Shown: positions 1 to 5,456, counted from the first letter of the stretch. The stretch is 7,489 nucleotides of DNA from UBA9732 sp963615565 (GCA_963615565.1 CAVEGR010000045.1:1-7489); one strand, 5' to 3'. Notes: generated from the letters alone by a model not told the origin. Numbers and translations: made by a program.

Positions 1-179
1 CTATATGGTCCTGTTGTTGAAGGAAGGCTATGTCCTTGACATAAGTAGACGTACTTTATTGCTTCGTACTCTTGGCTTGTTGCAGGGTAAATCTTTTGTA
101 AATTATTACCCCCCCCCGTGGCATAGGCACATGCTAAGCATAGAACGCAAAGCAATCCTATAAAAAACCGTTTTTTCAT
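1..179 (-). CDS. Exported protein, N-terminal part, with in-frame poly-G tract
   Basis: This gene starts at an ATG complementary to 177-179 and runs off the left window edge, so 59 codons are visible. A strong Shine-Dalgarno GGAGGG (187-192) lies 7 bases upstream, which fixes the start. The N-terminus is a typical signal peptide: KKR, a hydrophobic stretch at residues 5-18, then AYA-T at 18-21, a good signal peptidase I site. A lipoprotein cleavage at Cys17 is possible but fits less well because Cys14 sits where Leu is expected. Residues 21-24 (TGGG) are encoded by a run of nine G. The mature part begins NNLQKIYPATSQEYEAIKYV, a soluble, aromatic-rich stretch that I do not recognise with certainty; it resembles the start of large spirochaetal exported or outer-membrane proteins. 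Nine G keep the frame open. The gene has its own promoter (239-267) downstream of the tRNA terminator. Function unknown; surface or periplasmic location is inferred. Confidence 0.8.
   Translation of the reverse strand, partial: MKKRFFIGLLCVLCLACAYATGGGNNLQKIYPATSQEYEAIKYVYLCQGHSLPSTTGPY
109..117 (-). repeat. Homopolymeric G(9) tract inside the coding region
   Basis: Nine C on the plus strand read as nine G in codons 21-24 of the exported protein gene. With nine G the frame continues. With ten, the next codons are TAA TAA. With eight, the frame ends at a TAA 18 codons past the tract. Such tracts are known sites of slipped-strand mispairing and ON/OFF switching, including in treponemes. The tract and the stops are seen directly; the switching is inferred. 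Confidence 0.8.
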
Positions 180-238
180 TAGAAGTCCCTCCGAATTTAA
201 TGTTGATTAGAGTTATTCCTTTAAAACTCTTTGTCTTG

Positions 239-267
239 ATAATACTTCACGTTTTTAGAATTAGCAA
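239..267 (-). promoter_or_regulatory. Sigma-70-type promoter of the exported protein gene
   Basis: On the minus strand TTGCTA (262-267) and TATTAT (239-244) are separated by exactly 17 bases. The -10 box matches the consensus at 5 of 6 positions and the -35 at 4 of 6. The predicted start near 232 gives a leader of about 50 bases containing the GGAGGG ribosome site. It lies after the tRNA terminator, so the gene is an independent transcription unit. Confidence 0.6.
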
Positions 268-269
268 AG

Positions 270-300
270 AGGTTTTTGCAAAAAGCAATGCCAAAAACCT
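270..300. repeat. 9-bp perfect inverted repeat upstream of the -35 box
   Basis: Arms aggtttttg (270-278) and caaaaacct (292-300) are perfect complements around a 13-base centre. The repeat ends 3 bases before the -35 box of the exported protein promoter. It is not followed by a T-run on either strand, so it is not an evident terminator. An operator is possible, but AT-rich arms of this length can also arise by chance. Confidence 0.4.
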
Positions 301-364
301 TGAGACCGTTTTCGCGTCTTCCTACCGCGGAGCTTCGAGCCCACTGTGCCGTTGCATTAAAGAC

Positions 365-389
365 AAAAAAACCAATCCTTGCGGATTGG
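365..389 (-). terminator. Rho-independent terminator of the tRNA operon
   Basis: On the minus strand, 11 bases past the end of tRNA-Arg, a perfect 7-bp stem CCAATCC/GGATTGG closes a GCAA tetraloop and is followed by seven T. This is a textbook intrinsic terminator. It ends the tRNA-His/tRNA-Arg transcript and separates it from the exported protein gene. Confidence 0.92.
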
Positions 390-400
390 CCTTTTCGTCT

Positions 401-474
401 TACGCCCGGCAGGGCTCGAACCTGTAACCTGCGGATTCGAAGTCCGACGCTCTATCCAATTGAGCTACGGGCGC
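401..474 (-). tRNA. tRNA-Arg (anticodon UCG)
   Basis: A 74-base cloverleaf on the minus strand. The acceptor stem GCGCCCG pairs with CGGGCGT, with a G-U pair at 1-72, and the discriminator is A. The D arm is GCTC/GAGC with a 9-base loop. The anticodon loop CTTCGAA gives anticodon UCG, which reads CGA and probably other CGN codons. The T loop is TTCGAGC. Weak spots are a T-C mismatch at 27-43 and A-C at 49-65. The 3' CCA is not encoded. It lies 25 bases after tRNA-His in the same transcript. The acceptor and D-arm sequence match the usual bacterial tRNA-Arg pattern. Confidence 0.92.
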
Positions 475-499
475 ATATGATTAAAGAATATAAAAAAAG

Positions 500-572
500 G
501 GTGGAAGACGGGACTCGAACCCGCAACAACCAGATCCACAATCTGGGGCTCTACCGTTGAACTACTTCCACC
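500..572 (-). tRNA. tRNA-His (anticodon GUG)
   Basis: A minus-strand cloverleaf of 73 bases counting the extra G at position -1 that is specific to histidine tRNA, which pairs with C73. The acceptor is GTGGAAG with CTTCCAC. The anticodon stem CCAGA/TCTGG holds the loop TTGTGGA, anticodon GUG. The T stem GCGGG/CCCGT carries loop TTCGAGT. CCA is not encoded. It is the first gene after the promoter at 593-621 and is co-transcribed with tRNA-Arg. Confidence 0.95.
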
Positions 573-592
573 ATTGTTTGTTGACTGCAGTA

Positions 593-621
593 AATATGCC
601 TTATGAAACAAAAAAAGTCAA
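593..621 (-). promoter_or_regulatory. Promoter of the tRNA-His/tRNA-Arg operon
   Basis: On the minus strand TTGACT (616-621, 5 of 6) and CATATT (593-598, 4 of 6) are separated by 17 bases, with a T-rich spacer. The predicted transcription start is near 586, about 14 bases before the tRNA-His 5' end. A 7-bp inverted repeat, gttgact (580-586) and agtcaac (616-622), brackets the promoter and start region. No terminator separates it from rarA upstream, so some read-through from rarA is possible. Confidence 0.65.
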
Positions 622-632
622 CAAGGATTAAC

Positions 633-709
633 TAGGAACTGTATCAAAATAATTTGAGCATTTCTACTGCTTCTGTTCCCAACCTTCTTTGTCATTAATC
701 TTAGCCATA
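633..709 (-). repeat. 77-bp direct repeat, copy A (rarA 3' end and flank)
   Basis: This segment matches 3642-3718 in the same orientation, without gaps, at 70 of 77 positions. It starts at the ATG GCT (Met-Ala) codons of the last 14 codons of rarA, includes the TAG stop, and extends 31 bases beyond it. Six of the seven differences lie in the coding part and only one in the 31 bases after the stop. A small stem, TCAAA-TTAT-TTTGA, sits in the post-stop part, inside a wider GGAAC...GTTCC pair. Both edges are sharp. Origin unknown: a dispersed repeat or a local duplication. Confidence 0.85.
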
Positions 710-2871
710 AGTTTTGCAATGATACAAACTGTGTTCCATTCAAGTGGAGCTGCGCACAATGTAGTAGTTAGTTCCTTACATAACTTTTCAAGTCTTTCTT
801 GTGTCATTGAAGAATCTGTCTGTAATATTGCAGGGCCGTAGCTTTTTTCCATCCATCTTACAACATCTTGTGGTGTAGCAATCCTAGATTCTGTGAAACA
901 ATAATCTTCAAGTTCAACAGTATTAAAGTTCTCATGCAAAAGGTCTACAAGTTCTTTTCGTGACCAGTAGTTGTCATAAATGATTTTTTCTGCTCTCAAA
1001 AGAATGTCCTGAGTTGGTCCCATATGGATAAAATTTGACAGTCTAGATGCTTCAGAGGCTATTGTTTCACATAAGACTATGTCTCCGTTGGTGGTAAGAT
1101 GTTCTTTTATTTTTTCTAGAAGGAGAGAAGAATCGGTCTTGTTTTTGAAGAGATTGCGTCCCAAGATGTGCTCAAAAAGGACGCCATTTCCAAGTTGAGT
1201 GTCTAAGTTGTCTAGAGCAGATGAGAGCTCTTTTTCGCATAAGACTACTGGGGCAGTGACGCTGTCTAAGGAAGAAATATAGTGGTTTATATAGGCCTGC
1301 TCATCAGATGTACGAACAACAGCAACTGCAAGACCTTCTGGTGTTTTTCTGAAAGCTTCCCAAAGAAGAAGACCATGTCCAGCGTTGAGTATGAGAACTC
1401 TGTCTGAGCGTATGATATTAATTTTAGAAAATATTAAAGTTCTTAAATCTTCAAGAGCTTTACTTCTTCCACTAACTGTTCGTCTAAGCCAAAGGTCTCT
1501 GGCTTTGTCGTCAGGAGAGAAGGTTAAGTTTTCAGGAAAGGCATTAATATCTACGCTTTCTAGCTGAATTTCGCGACGTTTGTTTACTATGTCTGAAATT
1601 TGTTTTTCATAGCCTAATTTGCCAACATGATAGAAAATTTTGCCTTGAAGTTCGTTGGGAAGATATTGTTGAGCAACCCAGTGGTCTTGGTAGGCATGCG
1701 GATACATGTAGCCTTCACCGTGTCCAAATCCCTTTGAATCCCTACTTGCATCTCTGAGATGGTTTGGCACTTCTGCTTTAGCTGCTTCCTCTTCAACACT
1801 TTTGAGAGCATCAAAGAAGCCCATTGTACTGTTGCTTTTTGGAGCGGTTGCTAAATATAGTGCTGCGTGGGCTAGGTGGTATCTGCCTTCTGGCATTCCA
1901 ATCATATTGAAAGCTGCTGCGTCAGATTGAACAACTACAATAGCATTTGGATCTGCAAGGCCTACATCTTCACATGCGCTAATCATCATTCTGCGGAAAA
2001 TAAAGCGAGGATCTTCTCCTGCATAAACCATTTTTGCGAGCCAATAGAGTGCGGCATCTGGATCGCTACCACGTAGGGATTTGATGAAAGCACTTATGAC
2101 GTCAAAGTGGTAATCTCCTTCTTTGTCATAAAGAACTGCTTTTCGTTGAATGCTTTCTTCTGCAGTTTCCTTTGAAATGTAAACTTTTTTTCCATCTTTT
2201 GGTGTTGTCTCTACTGCAAGTTCTAGTGCATTTAAAAGGCTTCTTGCGTCTCCTGAAGCTACTTCAACAAGATGTTCTAATGCTCCTTCTTCAAATTGAA
2301 CATCTAAGTTTCCATAACCTCGTTCTTTGTCTCTTATTGCTTGCCATGCAATTTTTGTTAAATCTTCATTTGTTAATGGCTTAAGCTGGAAGATTCTAGA
2401 GCGGCTTACAAGAGCTGCATTAACTTCAAAGAAAGGATTTTCTGTAGTTGCACCAATTAAAATAAATGTGCCGTTTTCAACCCATGGAAGTAGGGCGTCT
2501 TGTTGGCTTTTATTCCACCTGTGAACTTCGTCTACGAATAAGATTGTTCTTTTGCCATACAAATCCAGCCTTTCTTTGGCTTCTGTAATTTCATCCCTTA
2601 GTTCTTTGACTCCAGACAGAACTGCGTTGATTGTAGAAAAATGACTTTTTGTTGTATTTGCAATTACTCTAGCAAGGGTTGTTTTCCCTGTGCCTGGAGG
2701 ACCATAAAAGATTACAGAGGATAGCTGGTCTGCTTGAATTGAACGTCTGAGCAATCTGCCTGGACCCACTATATGGTCTTGTCCTATATATTCATCAAGG
2801 GTTCTTGGTCTCATTCTATAAGCTAGAGGTTGATTTTTGGTTTCTATTCGTGAACTATCAAACAGCTGCAT
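664..2871 (-). CDS. rarA: RarA/MgsA AAA+ ATPase fused to a methyltransferase-like domain
   Basis: Replication-associated recombination ATPase of the RarA/MgsA (Mgs1/WRNIP1) family, a cytoplasmic protein acting at stalled replication forks. Residues 15-220 form the AAA+ core: Walker A GPPGTGKT (57-64), Walker B FVDEVH (112-117), sensor 1 ATTEN (141-145), arginine-finger region SRSR (156-159), sensor 2 GDAR (207-210). Residues 245-430 are the RarA tetramerisation and C-terminal domains (DPDAALYWLAKM, EDVGLADP, PNHLRDAS, YMYPHAYQDHWV). A normal RarA ends near residue 440. Here about 290 more residues follow, with VLILNAGHG (492-500) resembling degenerate motif I of class I SAM methyltransferases. 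RarA fused to such an unknown domain is a known arrangement in some bacteria, notably cyanobacteria; its role is unclear. AGAGGA precedes the ATG. The gene starts 28 bases after the lipoprotein stop, so they are probably co-transcribed. The last 14 residues come from the 77-bp repeat. Confidence 0.93.
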   Translation of the reverse strand: MQLFDSSRIETKNQPLAYRMRPRTLDEYIGQDHIVGPGRLLRRSIQADQLSSVIFYGPPGTGKTTLARVIANTTKSHFSTINAVLSGVKELRDEITEAKERLDLYGKRTILFVDEVHRWNKSQQDALLPWVENGTFILIGATTENPFFEVNAALVSRSRIFQLKPLTNEDLTKIAWQAIRDKERGYGNLDVQFEEGALEHLVEVASGDARSLLNALELAVETTPKDGKKVYISKETAEESIQRKAVLYDKEGDYHFDVISAFIKSLRGSDPDAALYWLAKMVYAGEDPRFIFRRMMISACEDVGLADPNAIVVVQSDAAAFNMIGMPEGRYHLAHAALYLATAPKSNSTMGFFDALKSVEEEAAKAEVPNHLRDASRDSKGFGHGEGYMYPHAYQDHWVAQQYLPNELQGKIFYHVGKLGYEKQISDIVNKRREIQLESVDINAFPENLTFSPDDKARDLWLRRTVSGRSKALEDLRTLIFSKINIIRSDRVLILNAGHGLLLWEAFRKTPEGLAVAVVRTSDEQAYINHYISSLDSVTAPVVLCEKELSSALDNLDTQLGNGVLFEHILGRNLFKNKTDSSLLLEKIKEHLTTNGDIVLCETIASEASRLSNFIHMGPTQDILLRAEKIIYDNYWSRKELVDLLHENFNTVELEDYCFTESRIATPQDVVRWMEKSYGPAILQTDSSMTQERLEKLCKELTTTLCAAPLEWNTVCIIAKLMAKINDKEGWEQKQ

Positions 2872-2899
2872 GCTTTCCTCTTTGATTTTGCAAAAAACT

Positions 2900-3595
2900 C
2901 TACTCTAGGCCAAAAACTTTTGAGACAGTTTCATCGGCATTTGGATCTGGTGTAGTTCTAAGCAGAATTTCAGCTTCTTTCAAACTATTGAAATATAAAT
3001 CACATATGTAATTTGCTAATTCGTCAAGTAAATCAATTTCTCCTATTTGCATAATGTCTTCATTAAACAACACTTTCCTTGTTTCAACCCAAGCTTTGTA
3101 TTGTGTGGTTACTTCTTTCCATTTTGACAAATCAACATTATTTAATTTTTGTCCAATGTATAGTTTGATTTCTGTCCCAAACGCTGTTTCATAAGCTACA
3201 GATGCACTGTCATTGGACTTTTCTACTAATTCTATTGGGGTTTCAAACGTCATTTCACTAACGGTAGTGTTAAGATACGTGCGTACATCTTCAAAATTCT
3301 GTAATGAATACGTATTCATGTAAGATGTCCACTCTGAAAGAAGTTTTGTCATTCCTGGAATTTCAGAAGCATTATATTGTACAAATGATAGACTTGTGGG
3401 TAAAAAAGAAACGGCTTGAGTAACCTTGAAGTATAGAGTTGAAATGGCGCTTTCGTTTGCACTATTTAATGCATAGTGAAGAGCGTAGTCATATTCTTCT
3501 GTTTCATCCTCAAAATTAATTGTGCTGGCACAGGAAACCAATGTCATTAGGAGAAAAAATATGACTAAAACTTCAAAGATGTACCGTCTTTTCAT
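2900..3595 (-). CDS. Predicted lipoprotein of unknown function
   Basis: A 231-residue protein with a lipoprotein signal: MKRRY, hydrophobic residues 6-20, then lipobox LVSC with the lipidated Cys at 22. The mature chain (about 210 residues) is acidic and looks mostly helical, beginning ASTINFEDETEEYDYALHY; it has no other membrane segment and no motif I recognise. It is probably anchored to a membrane on the periplasmic side. No Shine-Dalgarno sequence precedes the ATG (the bases before it are CATCCTGCT), and an 8-bp hairpin sits 9 bases upstream. A weak promoter at 3610-3638 would give a very short leader. The gene is followed after 28 bases by rarA, so the two probably share a transcript, although no functional link is evident. 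The two genes lie between the two direct copies of the 77-bp repeat. Confidence 0.85.
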   Translation of the reverse strand: MKRRYIFEVLVIFFLLMTLVSCASTINFEDETEEYDYALHYALNSANESAISTLYFKVTQAVSFLPTSLSFVQYNASEIPGMTKLLSEWTSYMNTYSLQNFEDVRTYLNTTVSEMTFETPIELVEKSNDSASVAYETAFGTEIKLYIGQKLNNVDLSKWKEVTTQYKAWVETRKVLFNEDIMQIGEIDLLDELANYICDLYFNSLKEAEILLRTTPDPNADETVSKVFGLE

Positions 3596-3604
3596 AGCAG
3601 GATG

Positions 3605-3623
3605 ATAACATTTTCAATGTTAT
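3605..3623 (-). repeat. 8-bp perfect hairpin just upstream of the lipoprotein start
   Basis: Arms ataacatt (3605-3612) and aatgttat (3616-3623) are perfectly complementary around 3 bases. On the minus strand the hairpin ends 9 bases before the lipoprotein ATG, where a ribosome site would normally lie, and it overlaps the candidate -10 box. No T-run follows, so it is not a terminator. It could be an operator or a leader stem that controls initiation. Confidence 0.5.
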
Positions 3624-3638
3624 TTGAATACCTAGCAA
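3610..3638 (-). promoter_or_regulatory. Possible promoter of the lipoprotein-rarA unit
   Basis: On the minus strand TTGCTA (3633-3638, 4 of 6) and GAAAAT (3610-3615, 4 of 6) have a 17-base spacer. Transcription would start near 3603, only about 8 bases before the lipoprotein ATG. The -10 box lies within the hairpin at 3605-3623. Weak by sequence alone. Confidence 0.3.
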
Positions 3639-3641
3639 GCT

Positions 3642-3718
3642 TAGGAACTGTATCAAAATAATTTGAACATTTCTACTTGTTCTGTTCCCAACCTTCTTCA
3701 TCATTAACTTTAGCCATA
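3642..3718 (-). repeat. 77-bp direct repeat, copy B
   Basis: Second copy of the repeat at 633-709, same orientation, same length, 70 of 77 identical. Read on the minus strand it would encode MAKVNDEEGWEQNK and a TAG stop, against MAKINDKEGWEQKQ and TAG in rarA. The 31 bases after the stop differ at one position only. It lies in the spacer between rluA and the lipoprotein gene, so copies A and B bracket rarA and the lipoprotein gene. Confidence 0.85.
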
Positions 3719-3783
3719 TTACCATATTGTCTAAAGTCAATTCCTTGAATCTTGAAAACATTACTTCGTATAAATTGCTCAAC
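3673..3783 (-). pseudogene. Open remnant in frame behind the rluA stop
   Basis: Directly after the rluA TAA, the same frame stays open for 36 codons to the TAG at 3673-3675. It begins VEQFIRSNVFKIQGIDF and ends in the repeat-encoded MAKVNDEEGWEQNK. The only ATG in this frame is the Met of MAK, with no Shine-Dalgarno, so as a gene it would be 14 residues at most. It could be the 3' remnant of a lost gene that ended in the repeat, or a former extension of rluA. I do not recognise the VEQFIRSN part. Low confidence that it is anything but decayed coding DNA. Confidence 0.35.
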
Positions 3784-4551
3784 TTATTTCGCTACAGTTC
3801 CTTTAGGAAAAAGCTGTGTTATTGTATATTCATTCATGAAGGTTTCATGCATGAAGGTGTAATGCTTTTCTTTTCCATTCTCAATGATAGGAAAGGAGAT
3901 TCCTACACATTCTAATTGAAGAATTTGAGGGTTGTGGTTTTGCCTAGATAATGTACTTCCATATAATCCATATAAGTTATCTCCTACAATTGGATGCCCG
4001 GTCCATGCAAGATGGGCTCTAATCTGATGTCTAAAGCCTTTTGTTATAGTGCAATAAAAGATATCTTCATTTCTAAGTACGGCTGTTTGATATAGAACTT
4101 TTGGGCTTGCTTTTCTTTCATCAAGTGTTGCTCTAACTTCTTTTCCTTTGGGGCCGTATGATCTAAAATAGCTTGAAATGGTGATAATGCCTGTTTTTTC
4201 TTCAATATTATAACCCTTTAGGCTATTGTTCTCAAAAGTTTTTGCAATGTAGTATTTTTCAAATAAGTTGTTTTCTTGCAGTCTTTGCATCTTCTCATAA
4301 AATTGTTGATTCTTTGCAAATAGCACAATACCAGAAGTTGCCGTATCTAGCCTATGCAGGGCACCACCTTCCCAAGAATTCTTTCCTTTTACTTCTAGGA
4401 TGCTTGGACAGATTTTTCCAGCTTGATCTAATAATGTTCCATCCAATGCTTGTGATTTTAATGGCACAGTTGGAAGGCCATGTGGTTTGTTTAACAAGAG
4501 AAAGTTTTCACATTCATAAAGAAGAATGTCAGGAAGAAGATCTGCAATCAT
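3784..4551 (-). CDS. RluA-family RNA pseudouridine synthase
   Basis: A 255-residue enzyme that isomerises uridine to pseudouridine in structured RNA (rRNA or tRNA; the target cannot be told from sequence). The N-terminal strand ILLYECENFLLLNKPHGLPT (9-28) carries the family's NKPxGLPT motif. HRLDTATSG (66-74) holds the catalytic Asp69. KYYIAKT (99-105) and GFRHQIRAHLAWTGHPIVGD (172-191) are the later family motifs. No S4 domain is present, so it is a short stand-alone form. The start at 4551 gives a normal N-terminus, but no Shine-Dalgarno precedes it; a TATACT box (4562-4567) suggests a very short leader. Near the C-terminus a 15-bp tandem duplication encodes TFMHE TFMNE (232-241). Divergent from the BI-1 gene across 122 bp. 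Confidence 0.92.
   Translation of the reverse strand: MIADLLPDILLYECENFLLLNKPHGLPTVPLKSQALDGTLLDQAGKICPSILEVKGKNSWEGGALHRLDTATSGIVLFAKNQQFYEKMQRLQENNLFEKYYIAKTFENNSLKGYNIEEKTGIITISSYFRSYGPKGKEVRATLDERKASPKVLYQTAVLRNEDIFYCTITKGFRHQIRAHLAWTGHPIVGDNLYGLYGSTLSRQNHNPQILQLECVGISFPIIENGKEKHYTFMHETFMNEYTITQLFPKGTVAK
3835..3864. repeat. 15-bp tandem duplication in rluA
   Basis: catgaaggtttcatg (3835-3849) is followed at once by catgaaggtgtaatg (3850-3864), 13 of 15 identical. The unit is a multiple of three, so the frame is kept and the protein shows TFMHE followed by TFMNE. It lies after the last catalytic motif, near the C-terminus. Replication slippage is the simplest origin. Confidence 0.7.
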
Positions 4552-4638
4552 ATCTAAAGACAGTATATTTTAATATGTGATTTTCAACTAGCTTATGTGT
4601 GATTTTTGAGAAGTTTTGCATGAATAAGCCTCATTTAC

Positions 4639-4666
4639 TTGACGAGAAGTAATTTTTACATGAAAT
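4639..4666 (+). promoter_or_regulatory. Possible promoter of the BI-1 gene
   Basis: TTGACG (4639-4644, 5 of 6) is followed after 16 bases by TGAAAT (4661-4666, 4 of 6). Transcription would start at or one base before the ATG at 4674, giving a leaderless mRNA, in line with the missing Shine-Dalgarno sequence. The rest of the 4552-4673 spacer is AT-rich and contains the rluA upstream region on the other strand. Confidence 0.35.
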
Positions 4667-4673
4667 TAATGGC

Positions 4674-5381
4674 ATGAATAGGGAAAATGTAATTTCAACC
4701 CCAAAGACTAGGGTTAATGGTCTTCTTAAAAATGTTTATCTGTGGATGACTGCAGGTTTGGCGCTCACTGGTATTGTGGCTTATGGTGTTGCAAGCAATT
4801 TAAGCCTTCTTAATGCAATTTACTCATCAGGTGGATTGTTTGCAATTATCATTGCACAGCTTGTACTTGTGTTTGTTCTTTCCGGTAGAATTAATAGAAT
4901 GTCTACTGGTGCTGCAATTGGTTGCTTTATTGGCTATTCAGTGCTCACTGGATGTACTTTGAGTTCAGTATTTCTTGTATATACAGATGTTACAATTTCA
5001 AGAGCATTCTTTACTACTGCTTTAATGTTTGGTGGAATGAGCATTTATGCAATGACAACAAAGAAGGACCTTTCAAGCTGGAATTCTGTTCTAGTAATGG
5101 CTCTATGGGGCATTATAATAGCATCTCTTATTAATTTGATTTTCAAGGCAGAGGCAATTTACTACCTTATAAGTCTTGTGGGCGTTATTGTGTTTGCAGG
5201 TCTTACTGCTTGGGATACTCAGAAAATCATTCAAATGAATGAGTCTTATGGTTATGGTATTGATGAAGCAACTTATGTGAAGCTTTCAATTCTTGGTGCT
5301 CTCACGCTTTATCTAGACTTTATCAATATCTTCCTGTATCTCCTTAGGTTGTTCTCTTCTTCAAAATCAAACAGAAACTAA
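4674..5381 (+). CDS. Bax inhibitor-1 (TMBIM/YccA/YetJ) family membrane protein
   Basis: A 235-residue inner-membrane protein with about seven membrane segments (roughly 22-42, 53-71, 79-103, 109-128, 137-157, 160-180, 204-226). The family signatures are clear: FAGLTAWDTQKI (174-185) in segment 6 and LYLDFINIFLYLLRLF (212-227) in segment 7. Asp181 and Asp215 occupy the places of the aspartate pair that, in Bacillus YetJ, controls a pH-sensitive calcium leak. In bacteria the family also includes YccA, which modulates the FtsH protease; which role applies here is unknown. No Shine-Dalgarno precedes the ATG, and a possible promoter ends 7 bases before it. The gene stands alone: divergent from rluA and closed by a terminator 20 bases after its stop. 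Confidence 0.93.
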   Translation: MNRENVISTPKTRVNGLLKNVYLWMTAGLALTGIVAYGVASNLSLLNAIYSSGGLFAIIIAQLVLVFVLSGRINRMSTGAAIGCFIGYSVLTGCTLSSVFLVYTDVTISRAFFTTALMFGGMSIYAMTTKKDLSSWNSVLVMALWGIIIASLINLIFKAEAIYYLISLVGVIVFAGLTAWDTQKIIQMNESYGYGIDEATYVKLSILGALTLYLDFINIFLYLLRLFSSSKSNRN

Positions 5382-5401
5382 TCAAATAGAAACTACGTGT
5401 T

Positions 5402-5429
5402 AAGGGTTGCCAGTAGGTAGCCCTTTTTT
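5402..5429 (+). terminator. Rho-independent terminator of the BI-1 gene
   Basis: The stem GGGTTGCC/GGTAGCCC (5404-5411 with 5416-5423, two G-U wobbles) closes an AGTA loop and is followed by six T (5424-5429). Two A bases before the stem can pair with the first T bases. It ends BI-1 transcription and isolates the kinase operon. Confidence 0.88.
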
Positions 5430-5442
5430 GTGGTCTCTTTTT

Positions 5443-5456
5443 TCTCTCTAGAGAGA
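5443..5456. promoter_or_regulatory. 14-bp perfect palindrome upstream of the kinase promoter
   Basis: tctctctagagaga is identical to its own reverse complement. It lies 13 bases upstream of the candidate -35 box of the kinase promoter, in the 75-bp space between the BI-1 terminator and the kinase start. Its position suits a regulator-binding site for the sugar-kinase operon. No regulator gene is present in the window. The dinucleotide-like sequence makes a chance origin possible. Confidence 0.4.

Noticed and set aside
333..356. tRNA-like stretch with TTCGAGC resembling a T loop
   Set aside because: The flanking bases do not form a T stem and no anticodon arm or acceptor pair is present. The 180-364 spacer otherwise shows only the terminator, the inverted repeat and the promoter.
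200..560. Two overlapping plus-strand ORFs of 75 and 94 codons
   Set aside because: They run antisense across the tRNA-Arg and tRNA-His genes and the terminator, with no ribosome site; they are by-products of tRNA sequence.
401..709. tRNA genes plus nearby direct repeat as an integrated element with att sites
   Set aside because: The repeat does not contain tRNA sequence, no integrase is present, and the enclosed genes are housekeeping-like, so a classical tRNA-targeted island is not supported.
1385..2524. Plus-strand ORFs opposite rarA
   Set aside because: They are antisense shadows of a well-conserved AAA+ coding sequence, low in complexity and without ribosome sites.
3573..3782. Minus-strand ORF of 69 codons between rluA and the lipoprotein gene
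   Set aside because: It uses a TTG start without a ribosome site, is out of frame with the repeat-encoded peptide, and overlaps the lipoprotein start.
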